Shown here: positions 19,292-28,320 of the stretch, piece by piece | Layout: every line of letters starts with the position of its first letter | Numbering within the stretch: position 1 is the first letter of the stretch | Source of the DNA: Agromyces sp. 3263 | GTDB lineage: Bacteria; Actinomycetota; Actinomycetes; Actinomycetales; Microbacteriaceae | Direction: 5' to 3' | Length of the DNA stretch: 64,000 nucleotides | Assembly (NCBI RefSeq): GCF_031456545.1 | Contig: NZ_JAVDUV010000001.1 | Span: 2,232,001-2,296,000 of the forward strand | Notes under the pieces: generated by a model | What the model saw: only the letters and a program-made list of their open reading frames with translations | The model's database searches: none | What the model was told of the DNA's origin: nothing | Made by a program: the position numbers and the translations under genes

Positions 19292-20911
19292 CTACGGGAC
19301 GATCTGGATGTTCGATGAGTCGGAGACGTTGGTCACATTCATCTGCTGCAGCGTCGTCGCGGTGGATGTGCTGCCCGGCATCCGGATCTTCTCGAACTTC
19401 ACGTCCGTGATCGGCGCGCCCGGCACGCCATTGATGCGCGCGGGAGTCGTGCCTGCGCTCCGCACATTCACTCGGGTGAGGTCGACGTCGGCGACGGGGC
19501 CGATGCCCTCGGCGGTGTTGCCGGTCCAGAGGGCCATCCACGTGGTGTTGCCGTCGTTGTCCTTCGTCACCCGCTCGATGTCGATGTCCTCGAACTGGAT
19601 GCTCACCGCGCCCGCCGTGCCGTACTTGTGATGCACGCCGATCCCGACGGCCGAGTCGTAGATCGTGGCGTTCTTGAAGGTCACGTTCGTCTGCTGCTGG
19701 AACACGCCCTGTCCCACCTTCAGGCCATAGCACCACGTCCAGCTCACCAGGTCGTCGAAGGTGACGTCGCCCAGCGGGCGAGGGTCGCCCGGGACCTTCG
19801 CGAACAGGTCGATGTGGTTCGCCCAGGTCTTCGTGCTGAACGGGTCGTCGAGCCCGATGCCGATCGCGTTCGTCACCGAGACGTTGGTCGACTCCATGAC
19901 ATCGATGCCGTCGTTCTCGCCCATGTCGAACCGGTTGAACATCTTGATATTGCGGAATTGCGAATCGGTCGAGCGGGTCGGCATGACCGCCCAGCTGCTC
20001 GACTCCCGGAACGTGATGCCGTCGACGATGAAGTCGTCGGTGTAGATCGGCACGAGCAGGTTGACGCCGAGGTTGCCGCGTTGGAGGGACGCCATGCCGT
20101 CGCCGTCGATGATGCCGCGCCCGGAGATGGTGATGTTGGTCGTCGAGTACCGCGTCGACAGGAACCATGTGACGTCACGCTGCTGCGAGAGCTTGCGCCA
20201 GTGCACGTCGTAGTGGTCGCGCTCGCCGGTGTACTTGAGCACCGCCCCCGGCGCGAGATACAGCCTCAGGTTGGAGCGCAGGTACAAGGTGCCGAGCGTG
20301 TAGACACCGGCTGGTACGAAGACGGTGCCCTGCCCGGCGTTCGCCGAACCCCAGGCCGCGGCGTCGTTCAGTGCGGTCTGGAAGGCCGTCGTCGAGTACC
20401 CGACGCCGGGCTGCGCGCCATACGGCGCGGCGGTGACGTTGAAGATTCCCGTGCCCGAGCTCGGGGGCCGGTCGGTCTCGAGCGGGTCGATCGCGATGAC
20501 GAGCTCGGGCCGGCCGTCGATCTTCACGATCAGGTACTCGTCGTGGGTGACCGTGAACGTCAGCGTCGGCCCGCTCTTCGTGCCCGTCAACCCGAGCTTG
20601 AGCGGGCTGATCGAGAACGCGCCGATCGCGGTGTTGTTGCGCTTCGTGATCGAGATCGTCGCCTCCCCCGCGCCCATCGCGAACTGCGCGATGTCGTAGC
20701 CGGCGCAGTCCTGCACCGGCACGCCCTGCCCATTCACGGTCATCACGAAGTCCGGCGAGGCCGGATACGTGGAGGCCAACGGGTAGATGTCGAGCGGCGC
20801 CGGTGCCGCGTTCGCCGGCGGGGCCGGGCTCGCGATCGCGATGAGCGTGGCGAGCAGGGCTCCGGTGGCGACGGATGCCACCGCTCCCATGATTCGGTCG
20901 AGGTGCTTCAT
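19292..20911 (-). CDS. Secreted GH28-like right-handed beta-helix glycosidase
   Basis: A 539-residue secreted protein. A signal peptide covers residues 1-36 (hydrophobic ATGALLATLIAIA, cleavage near ANAA). From about residue 170 the sequence is a right-handed beta-helix of the polygalacturonase type. The acidic active-site analogues are NDGIDV near residue 333 and GLDDPF near residue 355, followed by GVHHKYG in place of the usual GHG, and GLKVG where RIK occurs in classical GH28. Residues 40-160 form an N-terminal beta domain. It probably cleaves galacturonate-rich pectin outside the cell. A LacI-type operator lies 87 bp upstream, placing it in the same regulon as the importer and udh/gudD. 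Exact specificity is uncertain. Confidence 0.8.
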   Translation of the reverse strand: MKHLDRIMGAVASVATGALLATLIAIASPAPPANAAPAPLDIYPLASTYPASPDFVMTVNGQGVPVQDCAGYDIAQFAMGAGEATISITKRNNTAIGAFSISPLKLGLTGTKSGPTLTFTVTHDEYLIVKIDGRPELVIAIDPLETDRPPSSGTGIFNVTAAPYGAQPGVGYSTTAFQTALNDAAAWGSANAGQGTVFVPAGVYTLGTLYLRSNLRLYLAPGAVLKYTGERDHYDVHWRKLSQQRDVTWFLSTRYSTTNITISGRGIIDGDGMASLQRGNLGVNLLVPIYTDDFIVDGITFRESSSWAVMPTRSTDSQFRNIKMFNRFDMGENDGIDVMESTNVSVTNAIGIGLDDPFSTKTWANHIDLFAKVPGDPRPLGDVTFDDLVSWTWCYGLKVGQGVFQQQTNVTFKNATIYDSAVGIGVHHKYGTAGAVSIQFEDIDIERVTKDNDGNTTWMALWTGNTAEGIGPVADVDLTRVNVRSAGTTPARINGVPGAPITDVKFEKIRMPGSTSTATTLQQMNVTNVSDSSNIQIVP

Positions 20912-20997
20912 TGCACTTCCTCTCGGTTGCCACCGTCATCGGTGGGCGGAGAGGGGCCGCTTTCGCGCCGCGCAGCCCCGGCGGGCCAGGGCGAATC

Positions 20998-21011
20998 GTG
21001 AATCGATTCAC
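20998..21011. promoter_or_regulatory. LacI-type operator upstream of the GH28 gene
   Basis: The same GTGAATCGATTCAC palindrome as at 12993 and 15611, 87 bp upstream of the minus-strand GH28 start. The 286-bp gap between the GH28 gene and the DUF1761 gene holds this operator and no other feature I can support. Confidence 0.82.
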
Positions 21012-21197
21012 AACCGGCACCGACTGCGAGATTACGCGACTGCTGAAGACCGTGTCAACGGGCGGTGCCCCGATCCAGCCGCCGGCTGCGGCGCGCTGCC
21101 GCCGGCCTGTACTACCGCGGGAGTACGCTCTCGCCCAGCGACGGCGCGGGCGCGCTGCGCGGCGATCCGCGGCTCCGGCCGCGGCGAGGAGGCGGAG

Positions 21198-21629
21198 ATG
21201 GTCCCCGAGATCAACTACTGGGCGGTGCTGGTGGCGACGGCGTCGAGCATGGCGGTCGGCGCCATCTGGTACGCCCGGGGCGTGTTCGGCACCCGGTGGG
21301 CGAAGCTCGCGAACGTCGACATGGACCGTCCTGGCGCGAGTGCGGTGATGCCGCTCATCGTGACGGTGCTCGTGAGCTTCGTCACGGCGTGGGTGCTCGC
21401 GGGCGCCTCGACGATCGCGTGGCACTTCTACGGCGGCGGCTACCTGGTCGCAGCGCTGCTCACCGGGGTGATCCTCTGGGCCGGCTTCACCGCCGCGCGA
21501 TTCATCACGCACGACGTCTTCGAGGGCCGCCCGTCGTCCCTCACCGTGATGAACATCGCCCACGAGCTCGTCACGATCGTCATCATGGCGATCATCATCG
21601 GCGTCTGGCCGCCCGCCGGCACCGTCTGA
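21198..21629 (+). CDS. DUF1761 membrane protein
   Basis: A 143-residue integral membrane protein of the DUF1761 family. Four hydrophobic segments are visible (near residues 7-25, 52-72, 80-98 and 112-135). The family signature GAIWYARGVFGTRWAKLA is in the first loop. Function is unknown. The ATG at 21198 has GGAGGCGGAG just upstream. A decayed second copy of this gene lies at 43328-43637, with clear nucleotide identity over about 300 bp. Confidence 0.85.
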   Translation: MVPEINYWAVLVATASSMAVGAIWYARGVFGTRWAKLANVDMDRPGASAVMPLIVTVLVSFVTAWVLAGASTIAWHFYGGGYLVAALLTGVILWAGFTAARFITHDVFEGRPSSLTVMNIAHELVTIVIMAIIIGVWPPAGTV

Positions 21630-21690
21630 GCACCGACCAGGCTCGCGCCGCACCCCGTCGACCCGCCACACCGCTCGCCGCCGCCCCCCG

Positions 21691-22938
21691 CTACCTGCGT
21701 GCGGGCCGCGGTGCTCGCAGTCGTTCGGGGGCTTCATCGGCGGATCCCGCGGGCCCGGGCTTGCCGGCCATCCAGCCCATCACCGCCTGTACCGCGATGA
21801 CGAGGAGCAGCATCGACACGACGACGGGCCAGCTGAGGCCGGCGTCGTGCAGCAGTCCGAGTGCGAGTGGCCCGAGGGCGGCGAACGCGTAGCCGACCCC
21901 CTGCGCGAAGGCGGAGAACCCGGCGATCGAGCCGTGGGGTGGTGCCTTCAGCACGATGAGCATCACCGCGAGCCCGAACGCGGCCCCCTGGGCGAACCCG
22001 AGCACGGCCACGAAGACGGGGGCGAGCGCCTCCGGCGCCCAGGCGACGCCGATCATCCCGACCGCCGAAAGTGCACTCACGACGAGCACCACCACCGATT
22101 GCGAGGCCCGTCGTCCCGCGATGACGGCGATCAGGAGCGAGGCCGGCAACCCCGCGATGCTCATCCATGCGAGCAGCCAGCCCGCCTCGGCCGGCGCCAT
22201 CCCACGGCTGGCGAAGATGGTAGGCAACCACGCCGTCATCGCGAAGAAGCAGAGGGCCTGGCTGCCGAAGAAGGCGGTGACGGAGAGGGCGGTCGCATCG
22301 AGCCTGAGCCGGAGGACCGAGTTCGGCGTCGCCGCGGCCGGGGGCGTGAGCGCGGTGCGACGTCGAGCCGTCCGCACTCGTGCGGCGGCGATGGCGGCGA
22401 CCGTCGTGGCGACGGCAGCTGGCCCGGCCCACAAAGCGAGCGTCGCCCTGACTGAGCCGGTCGCGAACATGAGCGGGATGGTGAGGCTCGCGCCGAGGGC
22501 GGCGCTCACGCCGAAGCTCGTCGAGAAGAGGCCCGACCAGACGCCCGCGCGGCCCGCGAGGTGGATGCGGATGAGCTGGGGCGTCAGCACGCTGAGCCCG
22601 CAGATGCCCAAGCCGGCGAGCACGGTACCGACGAACATCGTCGTGGTGTCGAGGGGGCGCAGCGCGAGCGAGAGGGTGAGCAGAGCCGTGAGTGCGAGGG
22701 CGGCGCCGTGCAGCCCCATGCGACGTTCGAGCACCGGCGCGAGCGGCGCGCCGAGGGCGAGCATGAGTACGGGGAGGCTCGAGAGCGTCGCCGCGCTGAT
22801 CGGGGTGAGGCCGAACATGACGCTGATCGGCGCGAGCGCCGCTGAGACGCTCGTGATGGGGTCGCGCAGGTTGAGCCCGATCAGCAGGATGAGGGCCGCT
22901 GCCGTGAGGCCCTCGCGGTGATCAGGGCGCGACGTCAT
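21691..22938 (-). CDS. MFS transporter, CynX/NimT family
   Basis: A 415-residue major facilitator with about twelve membrane helices. The N-terminus ALILLIGLNLRDPITSVSAALAPI is the CynX/NimT hallmark, including NLR in the first helix and the following periplasmic loop. It overlaps the end of the FadR-type regulator gene by 17 bp, so the two form a minus-strand operon divergent from the amidohydrolase/ABC genes. It may import or export the same amide-type compound. Homologues are linked to cyanate or 2-nitroimidazole, but the substrate cannot be read from sequence. Confidence 0.85.
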   Translation of the reverse strand: MTSRPDHREGLTAAALILLIGLNLRDPITSVSAALAPISVMFGLTPISAATLSSLPVLMLALGAPLAPVLERRMGLHGAALALTALLTLSLALRPLDTTTMFVGTVLAGLGICGLSVLTPQLIRIHLAGRAGVWSGLFSTSFGVSAALGASLTIPLMFATGSVRATLALWAGPAAVATTVAAIAAARVRTARRRTALTPPAAATPNSVLRLRLDATALSVTAFFGSQALCFFAMTAWLPTIFASRGMAPAEAGWLLAWMSIAGLPASLLIAVIAGRRASQSVVVLVVSALSAVGMIGVAWAPEALAPVFVAVLGFAQGAAFGLAVMLIVLKAPPHGSIAGFSAFAQGVGYAFAALGPLALGLLHDAGLSWPVVVSMLLLVIAVQAVMGWMAGKPGPAGSADEAPERLRAPRPARR

Positions 22939-23605
22939 TCAGCGACTGCTCCTGGTCGTCGAGCACGCTGAGCGCCGCGAGCGTCGCGGCCGTGTCGTCG
23001 CCGGTCTCGATGGCCGTGAGGATCGCCGCGTGGAAGTCGTCGTGGTCGGAGGTGCCGTTGACGAAGCAGTTGGTGCGGCTCACCGAGTCGCGAAGTGAGT
23101 CCTCGAAGCTGCGGTAGAGCTCGAAGAGCAGCGCGTTCTGCGAGGCGCGCGCGATACCGATGTGGAAGGCGACGTCGTGATCGATGAAGGCATCGACGTC
23201 TTCTGCCTCGACGGCCGCACGGCGCCCGTCGAGGGCGGCCCGCAGGTCGTGCAGGTCGTCGTCGGTGCGGCGGGACGCCGCTTCGCGCGCGGCGACGACG
23301 TCGAGCGCTCGACGAACGGCGAGCACCTCGCGAACATCGGCGACGTGCAGCGCGTGCTTGAGCGCGACGGCCGTCTCGTTGTCGGCGATGACATAGGTGC
23401 CATCGCCCTGGCGGCTCTCGAGCAGGCCCACCTGGGCGAGTGCGCGAACGCCTTCGCGCACCGACGGCCGGCTGACCCCGAGCGCCTCGACGAGTTCGGC
23501 CTCGGTGGGGATGCGGGTGCCGACCGGCCAAGCGCCCGTGACGATCTCATGGCGCAGCCGATCGACGACCGTGTCGACCAGGGAGACCCGTGCGATCTGC
23601 TTCAT
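22922..23605 (-). CDS. FadR-subfamily GntR transcriptional regulator
   Basis: A 227-residue FadR-type GntR regulator. Residues 5-70 are the winged helix (IVTGAWPVGTRIPTEAELVEALGVSRPSV is split here by a typical turn; LLESRQGDGTYV is the wing). The C-terminal helical FCD domain contains the metal/ligand residues of DHDVAFHIGIARAS and the later DDFHAAI. The ATG at 23605 is chosen because AGGAAG lies seven bases before it; an ATG four codons upstream overlaps that site. It is divergent from the amidohydrolase gene and probably represses both directions through the palindrome at 23643. The effector is unknown, probably an acid from the pathway. Confidence 0.87.
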   Translation of the reverse strand: MKQIARVSLVDTVVDRLRHEIVTGAWPVGTRIPTEAELVEALGVSRPSVREGVRALAQVGLLESRQGDGTYVIADNETAVALKHALHVADVREVLAVRRALDVVAAREAASRRTDDDLHDLRAALDGRRAAVEAEDVDAFIDHDVAFHIGIARASQNALLFELYRSFEDSLRDSVSRTNCFVNGTSDHDDFHAAILTAIETGDDTAATLAALSVLDDQEQSLNDVAP

Positions 23606-23642
23606 ACACTTCCTCATCTACGAAACGTATGGTTATCATATC

Positions 23643-23662
23643 GTCTGACAACTGGTTCAGAC
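23643..23662. promoter_or_regulatory. Candidate FadR-type operator in the divergent gap
   Basis: An inverted repeat GTCTGA-N8-TCAGAC sits in the 86-bp gap between the FadR-type gene and the amidohydrolase gene. Its position suits control of both promoters. A second, weaker AT-rich palindrome (TATGGTTATCATA) lies just before it. Confidence 0.55.
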
Positions 23663-23691
23663 AATGACCATCTCCGAAGAAGTAGGTATCG

Positions 23692-24762
23692 GTGTCCACC
23701 ACTCGTTCCGAGAGGCCGCAGCTCGTCGCTGCATCACTCGTCGACGCGCACATCCACCCCGACAAGACGTCGTGGGGCGGCCCGTGGATGAGCCGGCGCC
23801 CTGCGCGCTCGCTCTCCGACCTCATCGCCAACGACCTCGCGACGCAGCTCGCCTTCACGCGCAGCGTCGAGGAGCGGGCTCACGCGCTCTTGAGCGCCGC
23901 CCTCCGCAGCGGCACGCTCGCGATGCGGGCGCACGTCGACGTCTCGAGCGAGCTCGGCACCGCCAACGTCGAGGGCGTTCGTGCGGCGGCCGAACGGCTG
24001 GCACCTGAGCTGACCGTCCAGATCGTCGCCTTCCCGCAGTTCGGCCTGCTCACCAATCCCGGCACCGTCGAGGCCATGGCCGCGTCGCTCGACTGTGGCG
24101 CCGACCTCGTCGGAGGCATCGATCCGCTCGGTCTCGAGCGCGATGTCGCCGGGCACCTCGATGCGGTCTTCGGGTTGGCCGAGCGCGCCGGCCGCGACCT
24201 CGACATCCACCTGCACGACGGCGGCGAGCCGGGTCTGGCGCAGATTCGAGAGATCGCCGCGCGAACCGAAGCCGCCGGCATGCAGGGTCGAGTGACCGTG
24301 AGCCACGCCTTCGCGCTCGCGGATGCATCCGCCCCCTCGTTGCACGACACGCTCGACCGAGTCGCAAAGGCCCGCCTCTGGATCACGACGTGCGCACTCG
24401 GCGCCGACCCGGTGCCCGACCTGGCCCTGCTCGCCGAGCACGGCGTGCAGCTCGCCGTCGGCTCCGACGGGGTGCGCGACTCGTGGTCGCCGTTCGGCAC
24501 CGGCAGCATGGTCGACCGCGCCCACCTGCTCGCCTATCGCTCGGGCGCGATCACCGACGCCGAGCTCGAGCACTGCTACGACCTCGCCTCGACGGCCGGC
24601 GGGCGCATGCTCGGCATCCCCGAACTCGCCGACTGGCCGGGTCCGTCGAGCGACACCCGCCTCGAGTTCGAGGCCGAATCCGTCGCCCAGCTCGTCGTCG
24701 ACCGCCCCGAGCCGAGCCGCGTCATCCGCGCCGGGCGCGAGGTGCACCACCTGATCCCGTAG
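23692..24762 (+). CDS. Amidohydrolase, cytosine deaminase-like
   Basis: A 356-residue amidohydrolase of the cytosine deaminase branch. The metal site is complete: H20 and H22 in DAHIHPDKT, then His in DIHLHDGGEP, His in VSHAF, and Asp in GSDGVRDSW. The RAHVDVSSELG segment matches the HVD region of that branch. It deaminates or hydrolyses a small cyclic or amide compound in the cytosol. It starts at a GTG with AGAAGTAGG upstream, is divergent from the FadR-type regulator and is followed by a peptide-type ABC importer. This suggests the substrate or its conjugate is imported. The identity of the compound is unknown. Confidence 0.82.
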   Translation: MSTTRSERPQLVAASLVDAHIHPDKTSWGGPWMSRRPARSLSDLIANDLATQLAFTRSVEERAHALLSAALRSGTLAMRAHVDVSSELGTANVEGVRAAAERLAPELTVQIVAFPQFGLLTNPGTVEAMAASLDCGADLVGGIDPLGLERDVAGHLDAVFGLAERAGRDLDIHLHDGGEPGLAQIREIAARTEAAGMQGRVTVSHAFALADASAPSLHDTLDRVAKARLWITTCALGADPVPDLALLAEHGVQLAVGSDGVRDSWSPFGTGSMVDRAHLLAYRSGAITDAELEHCYDLASTAGGRMLGIPELADWPGPSSDTRLEFEAESVAQLVVDRPEPSRVIRAGREVHHLIP

Positions 24763-24846
24763 CCGACCCGCCCCACGAAGGCGACGCCGGGCGCGCCCAT
24801 TCCATCACCGACCGCAGCCCCACGACACAGCAACGAAGGAGTTCCC

Positions 24847-26478
24847 GTGTTCCCCCCGAAGACGATGATCACCGCGGCATCCATTGCCGCCGCCGCCCTG
24901 CTCTTGACCGCCTGCACCGCCGACGCGAGCGAGACGCACACGGGTCTCAGCCTCGACCTCGACAACCTTGCGACGACCACGACGGCGGGCACCGAGCCGG
25001 TCGACGAGGTGAAGTGGAACCTGCCCTACGAACCGATGTCCCTCGACCCCATCTTCGGCTTCAACTACGCCGAGAACACGGTCACCGCGAACCTCTGCGA
25101 GAGCCTCGTGCGCATGACGCCCGACCTCTCGACCGAACCCGGACTCGCGACGGCCGTCGCCCAGCCCGACGACACGACGCTCGTCTACACCATCCGCGAC
25201 GGTGTCACCTTCTGGAACGGCAACCCGCTCACTGCCGACGACGTGGCGTACTCCCTGCAGCGCCAGGTCGGCGAGACCGCGACGAGCTACTTCGCCAGCT
25301 ACTTCGTGAACGTCGACTCGGTCGAGGTGAGCGGCCCGAGCGAAGTGACGGTCAAGCTGAAGCAGCCCGACGTGCTCTTCGCGCAGGCGATGGGAACGGC
25401 GGCCGGTGCCATTGTCGAGAAGGCGGCCGCCGAAGCCGCAGGCGAGGCGTTCGGCACCCCCGACGGAGGACTGCAGTGCACGGGGCCGTTCCAGCTCGAC
25501 GCCTGGAACTCCGGCCGGAGCATCGAGCTCACCGCGAACCCGGGCTACTGGGATCCGGCGCTCGCGCCGAAGGTGCAGCGGCTCAGCTTCAGTTTCATCG
25601 CCGATGAATCCACCGCGGTGAACGCGCTCCGAACGGGCGAGGTCGACGGCCAGTTCTTCTACCTTCCGCCCGCCGGTCTCTCGCAGCTCGAGAACGGCGA
25701 TGACGTCACGACGACGTACGGCAAGTCGCTCGTGTTCTGGACGATGATCACGACCAATCTGACGGGTGGCCTCGCCGACGAGCGGATCCGCGAGGCACTC
25801 TCGCTCGCGATCGACCGGGAGGGGCTCGCGAAGGTCGTCTTCCAGGGCGCGGCCGTGCCGGCCACGACCCTCGCCGGCCCGGACTACTGGGGCTACGAGT
25901 CCGACGCCTTCGCCACGGCGTACGAGGAGTTCTCTGCCGACGTCGATCTCGAGCGGGCGAAGCAGCTCGTCGCGGAGGCCGGCGCTCCGGCCGAGCCGAT
26001 CGTGCTCGCGGTGCAGGGCAGCTCCGCCGTGCACGAGCAGACCGCGAACCTCATCCAGGCCGCCGGTCAGGCGATCGGCCTGACGATCGAGTCGAAGGTC
26101 ATCCCAGTCGAGCAGTTCGGCAACCTCTACTTCGACGAGAGCGCCCGCGAGGGACTCGACGGCTTCTTCACGACGAACTACGGCAACTTCGCCGACCCGC
26201 TCGACGTGTACACGATGTTCCACACCGCCGACAGCCACAACTACTCCGGCTGGGACGGAGCCGATGCGCCGCTCGCGGAAGCACGCGCCACGACCGACCC
26301 GGCCGAGCGCGCCGAGCTCGTGATCGAGGCCCAGGAGCAGATCACGAAGGGCCTGTCGTGGATCCCCCTCGCCTACGAGCCGGTGACCCTCGTGCAGAAC
26401 ACGCGGATCTCGGGTGCGACGGCCTCGTTCGCCTACCTGTACGCGCCGTGGGCCGCGACGATCGGCGGGGTGAAGTAA
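24847..26478 (+). CDS. Peptide/opine ABC transporter substrate-binding lipoprotein (SBP_bac_5)
   Basis: A 543-residue family 5 solute-binding protein. Residues 1-22 are a lipoprotein signal with lipobox LTAC (Cys23). The start of the mature fold, NLPYEPMSLDPIFGFNYAENTV, and GLATAVAQPDDTTLVYTIRDG are typical of the family, as is FWNGNPLTADDVAYSL. The GTG at 24847 has GAAGGAG before it. It is the receptor for the permeases and two ATPases that follow. Family 5 proteins bind peptides, opines, nickel or amide compounds; the flanking amidohydrolases favour an amide-containing heterocycle or peptide-like molecule (inference). Confidence 0.9.
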   Translation: MFPPKTMITAASIAAAALLLTACTADASETHTGLSLDLDNLATTTTAGTEPVDEVKWNLPYEPMSLDPIFGFNYAENTVTANLCESLVRMTPDLSTEPGLATAVAQPDDTTLVYTIRDGVTFWNGNPLTADDVAYSLQRQVGETATSYFASYFVNVDSVEVSGPSEVTVKLKQPDVLFAQAMGTAAGAIVEKAAAEAAGEAFGTPDGGLQCTGPFQLDAWNSGRSIELTANPGYWDPALAPKVQRLSFSFIADESTAVNALRTGEVDGQFFYLPPAGLSQLENGDDVTTTYGKSLVFWTMITTNLTGGLADERIREALSLAIDREGLAKVVFQGAAVPATTLAGPDYWGYESDAFATAYEEFSADVDLERAKQLVAEAGAPAEPIVLAVQGSSAVHEQTANLIQAAGQAIGLTIESKVIPVEQFGNLYFDESAREGLDGFFTTNYGNFADPLDVYTMFHTADSHNYSGWDGADAPLAEARATTDPAERAELVIEAQEQITKGLSWIPLAYEPVTLVQNTRISGATASFAYLYAPWAATIGGVK

Positions 26479-26482
26479 GCGC

Positions 26483-27433
26483 ATGTCGGTCGGCTCCTAC
26501 CTGCTGCGGCGGACGGGCGGGCTGGTGCTCGTCCTGCTCGTGACCTCGTTCCTCGTGTTCGGACTGCTGTACCTCGCACCCGGCAGCCCCCTTGCCTTCA
26601 TCCTCGGACCGCGTGGCGGCACGCCCGAGCAGATCGCCATGGTGACCGAGCAGTACCACCTGGACGACCCGTTCGTCGTGCGGTACGCGGCATGGCTCGG
26701 CGACATCCTTCGGGGTGATCTCGGCTACTCGATCGTCTACCGGCAGGATGTCTCCGCGCTCATCTCGGGGCGGGTCGGCACGACGCTGGCGCTCGTCTCG
26801 ATGGCCGCCATCATCATCGCGGTGGTGGGCATCGGGGCGGGCACCTTCGCGGCGCTGCGTGGCGGATGGGGTGATCAGCTCACCTCGACCTTCGCCGCCG
26901 TCGGCCTCTCGACGCCGTCGTTCGTCATCGGCGTTGCGCTCATCAGCGTCTTCGCCGTCGGCCTCGGCTGGTTCCCCACCTTCGGGTCGGGAACCGGCGG
27001 GGTGGACACGCTCTGGCACCTGACCCTGCCCGCGATCGCGCTCTCGGTCGCGAGCGCGGCGTACCTCGCCCGCATCACGCGCGCCGCGGTGCTCGAGGAG
27101 AGCGGTCGCGAGCACGTGCAGACGGCGACCGTGCGAGGCCTCGCACCGCAGCGCATCGTGCGCCATCACGTGCTGCGCAACTCCCTCATCCCGATCGTCA
27201 CCGTGCTCGGCCTCACCATTGCCACACTCATCGCCGGTGCGGTGGTGATCGAGAACGTGTTCGCCCTCGACGGTCTCGGCTCACTGCTCGTGCGAGCCAT
27301 CCTGCAGCGCGACTTCGCGGTCGTGCAGGCCGTGATCCTCGTGCTCGTGGTCGCCTTCGTCGTGGTCAACGCGATCGTCGACTTCCTCTACACCTTCATC
27401 GATCCGCGCATCGCGCTCGGGAGCCGGCAATGA
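26483..27433 (+). CDS. ABC transporter permease, DppB type
   Basis: A 316-residue permease with the conserved N-terminal YLLRRTGGLVLVLLVTSFLV, the DppB-type first helix, and a PGSPLAFILGPRGG periplasmic loop. The EAA loop that docks the ATPase is around ESGREHVQTATVRGLAPQ. It follows the binding protein by 4 bp and overlaps the next gene by 4 bp (ATGA). Confidence 0.9.
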   Translation: MSVGSYLLRRTGGLVLVLLVTSFLVFGLLYLAPGSPLAFILGPRGGTPEQIAMVTEQYHLDDPFVVRYAAWLGDILRGDLGYSIVYRQDVSALISGRVGTTLALVSMAAIIIAVVGIGAGTFAALRGGWGDQLTSTFAAVGLSTPSFVIGVALISVFAVGLGWFPTFGSGTGGVDTLWHLTLPAIALSVASAAYLARITRAAVLEESGREHVQTATVRGLAPQRIVRHHVLRNSLIPIVTVLGLTIATLIAGAVVIENVFALDGLGSLLVRAILQRDFAVVQAVILVLVVAFVVVNAIVDFLYTFIDPRIALGSRQ

Positions 27434-28320
27434 CGACCCCATCCACCACGAGCCTCGCCGTCGCCCACGTCGCGCGCGAACGGCGTGCACCGGGGCTCGC
27501 CCGGGTGGCGACCGGTCGCCTCGGCATCGCCGGCTGCACCGCCGCCGGCATCCTGCTCGTCATCGCGCTCGCCGCGACGTTCGCGCCGATCGTCGCCCCA
27601 TACGACCCCGACGTCCCCGACCTGCTCGCGTCGCTCAGCGGCCCCACGCCGGAGCACCTGCTCGGCACCGACGCCCTCGGCCGCGACATCCTCTCGCGAC
27701 TGATCTGGGGTGCCCGCATCACGCTCGCCGGGCCGGGCCTCGTCATCGTCATCGCGACGGTCGTCGGCACGCTGCTCGCACTGCTCGCCGCCTGGCGAGG
27801 CGGTCGCACCGACACGGGGATCTCCTGGTTCCTCGACGTGCTGTTCTCGGTGCCGGGCATCGTGTTCGGCCTCATCGCGGTCGCGATCTGGGGGCCGAGC
27901 CTCGCCACCGTGGTCTGCGGCCTCGCCATCGCCTACGTGCCGTACGTGGCACGCGTGGTGCGCGGCGCGGCCCTGCGGGAGCGCAGCATGCCATACGTCT
28001 CGGCCGCCTGGTTGCAGGGCCATTCGGGCACCAGCATCAGCTTCACGCAGGTGCTGCCGAACGTGCAGCCGATCGTGGTGGCGCAGGCCGTGTCGTCGCT
28101 CGGCTTCGCCGTGATCGACCTGGCCGCGCTGTCGTTCCTGGGCCTCGGCGTGCAGCCGCCGACCGCCGACCTCGGCCTCATGGTCAAGAGCGGCTTCGAC
28201 TCCGTGCTGCGCGGCTATCCGATCGAGGCGATCTCGGCGGGCAGCCTCATCGTCGTCATCGTCTGCTGCGTCACGATCATCGGCGATCGGCTCACCTCGA
28301 GTGCAAGGAGCATCCGATGA
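27430..28320 (+). CDS. ABC transporter permease, DppC type
   Basis: A 296-residue partner permease. It has the DppC-type features: an N-terminal helix followed by YDPDVPDLLASLSGPTPEHL and the diagnostic LLGTDALGRDILSRLIWGAR segment. The EAA loop is near RERSMPYVSAAWLQG. It is translationally coupled to both neighbours and forms the membrane channel with the DppB-type protein. Confidence 0.9.
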   Translation: MTTPSTTSLAVAHVARERRAPGLARVATGRLGIAGCTAAGILLVIALAATFAPIVAPYDPDVPDLLASLSGPTPEHLLGTDALGRDILSRLIWGARITLAGPGLVIVIATVVGTLLALLAAWRGGRTDTGISWFLDVLFSVPGIVFGLIAVAIWGPSLATVVCGLAIAYVPYVARVVRGAALRERSMPYVSAAWLQGHSGTSISFTQVLPNVQPIVVAQAVSSLGFAVIDLAALSFLGLGVQPPTADLGLMVKSGFDSVLRGYPIEAISAGSLIVVIVCCVTIIGDRLTSSARSIR

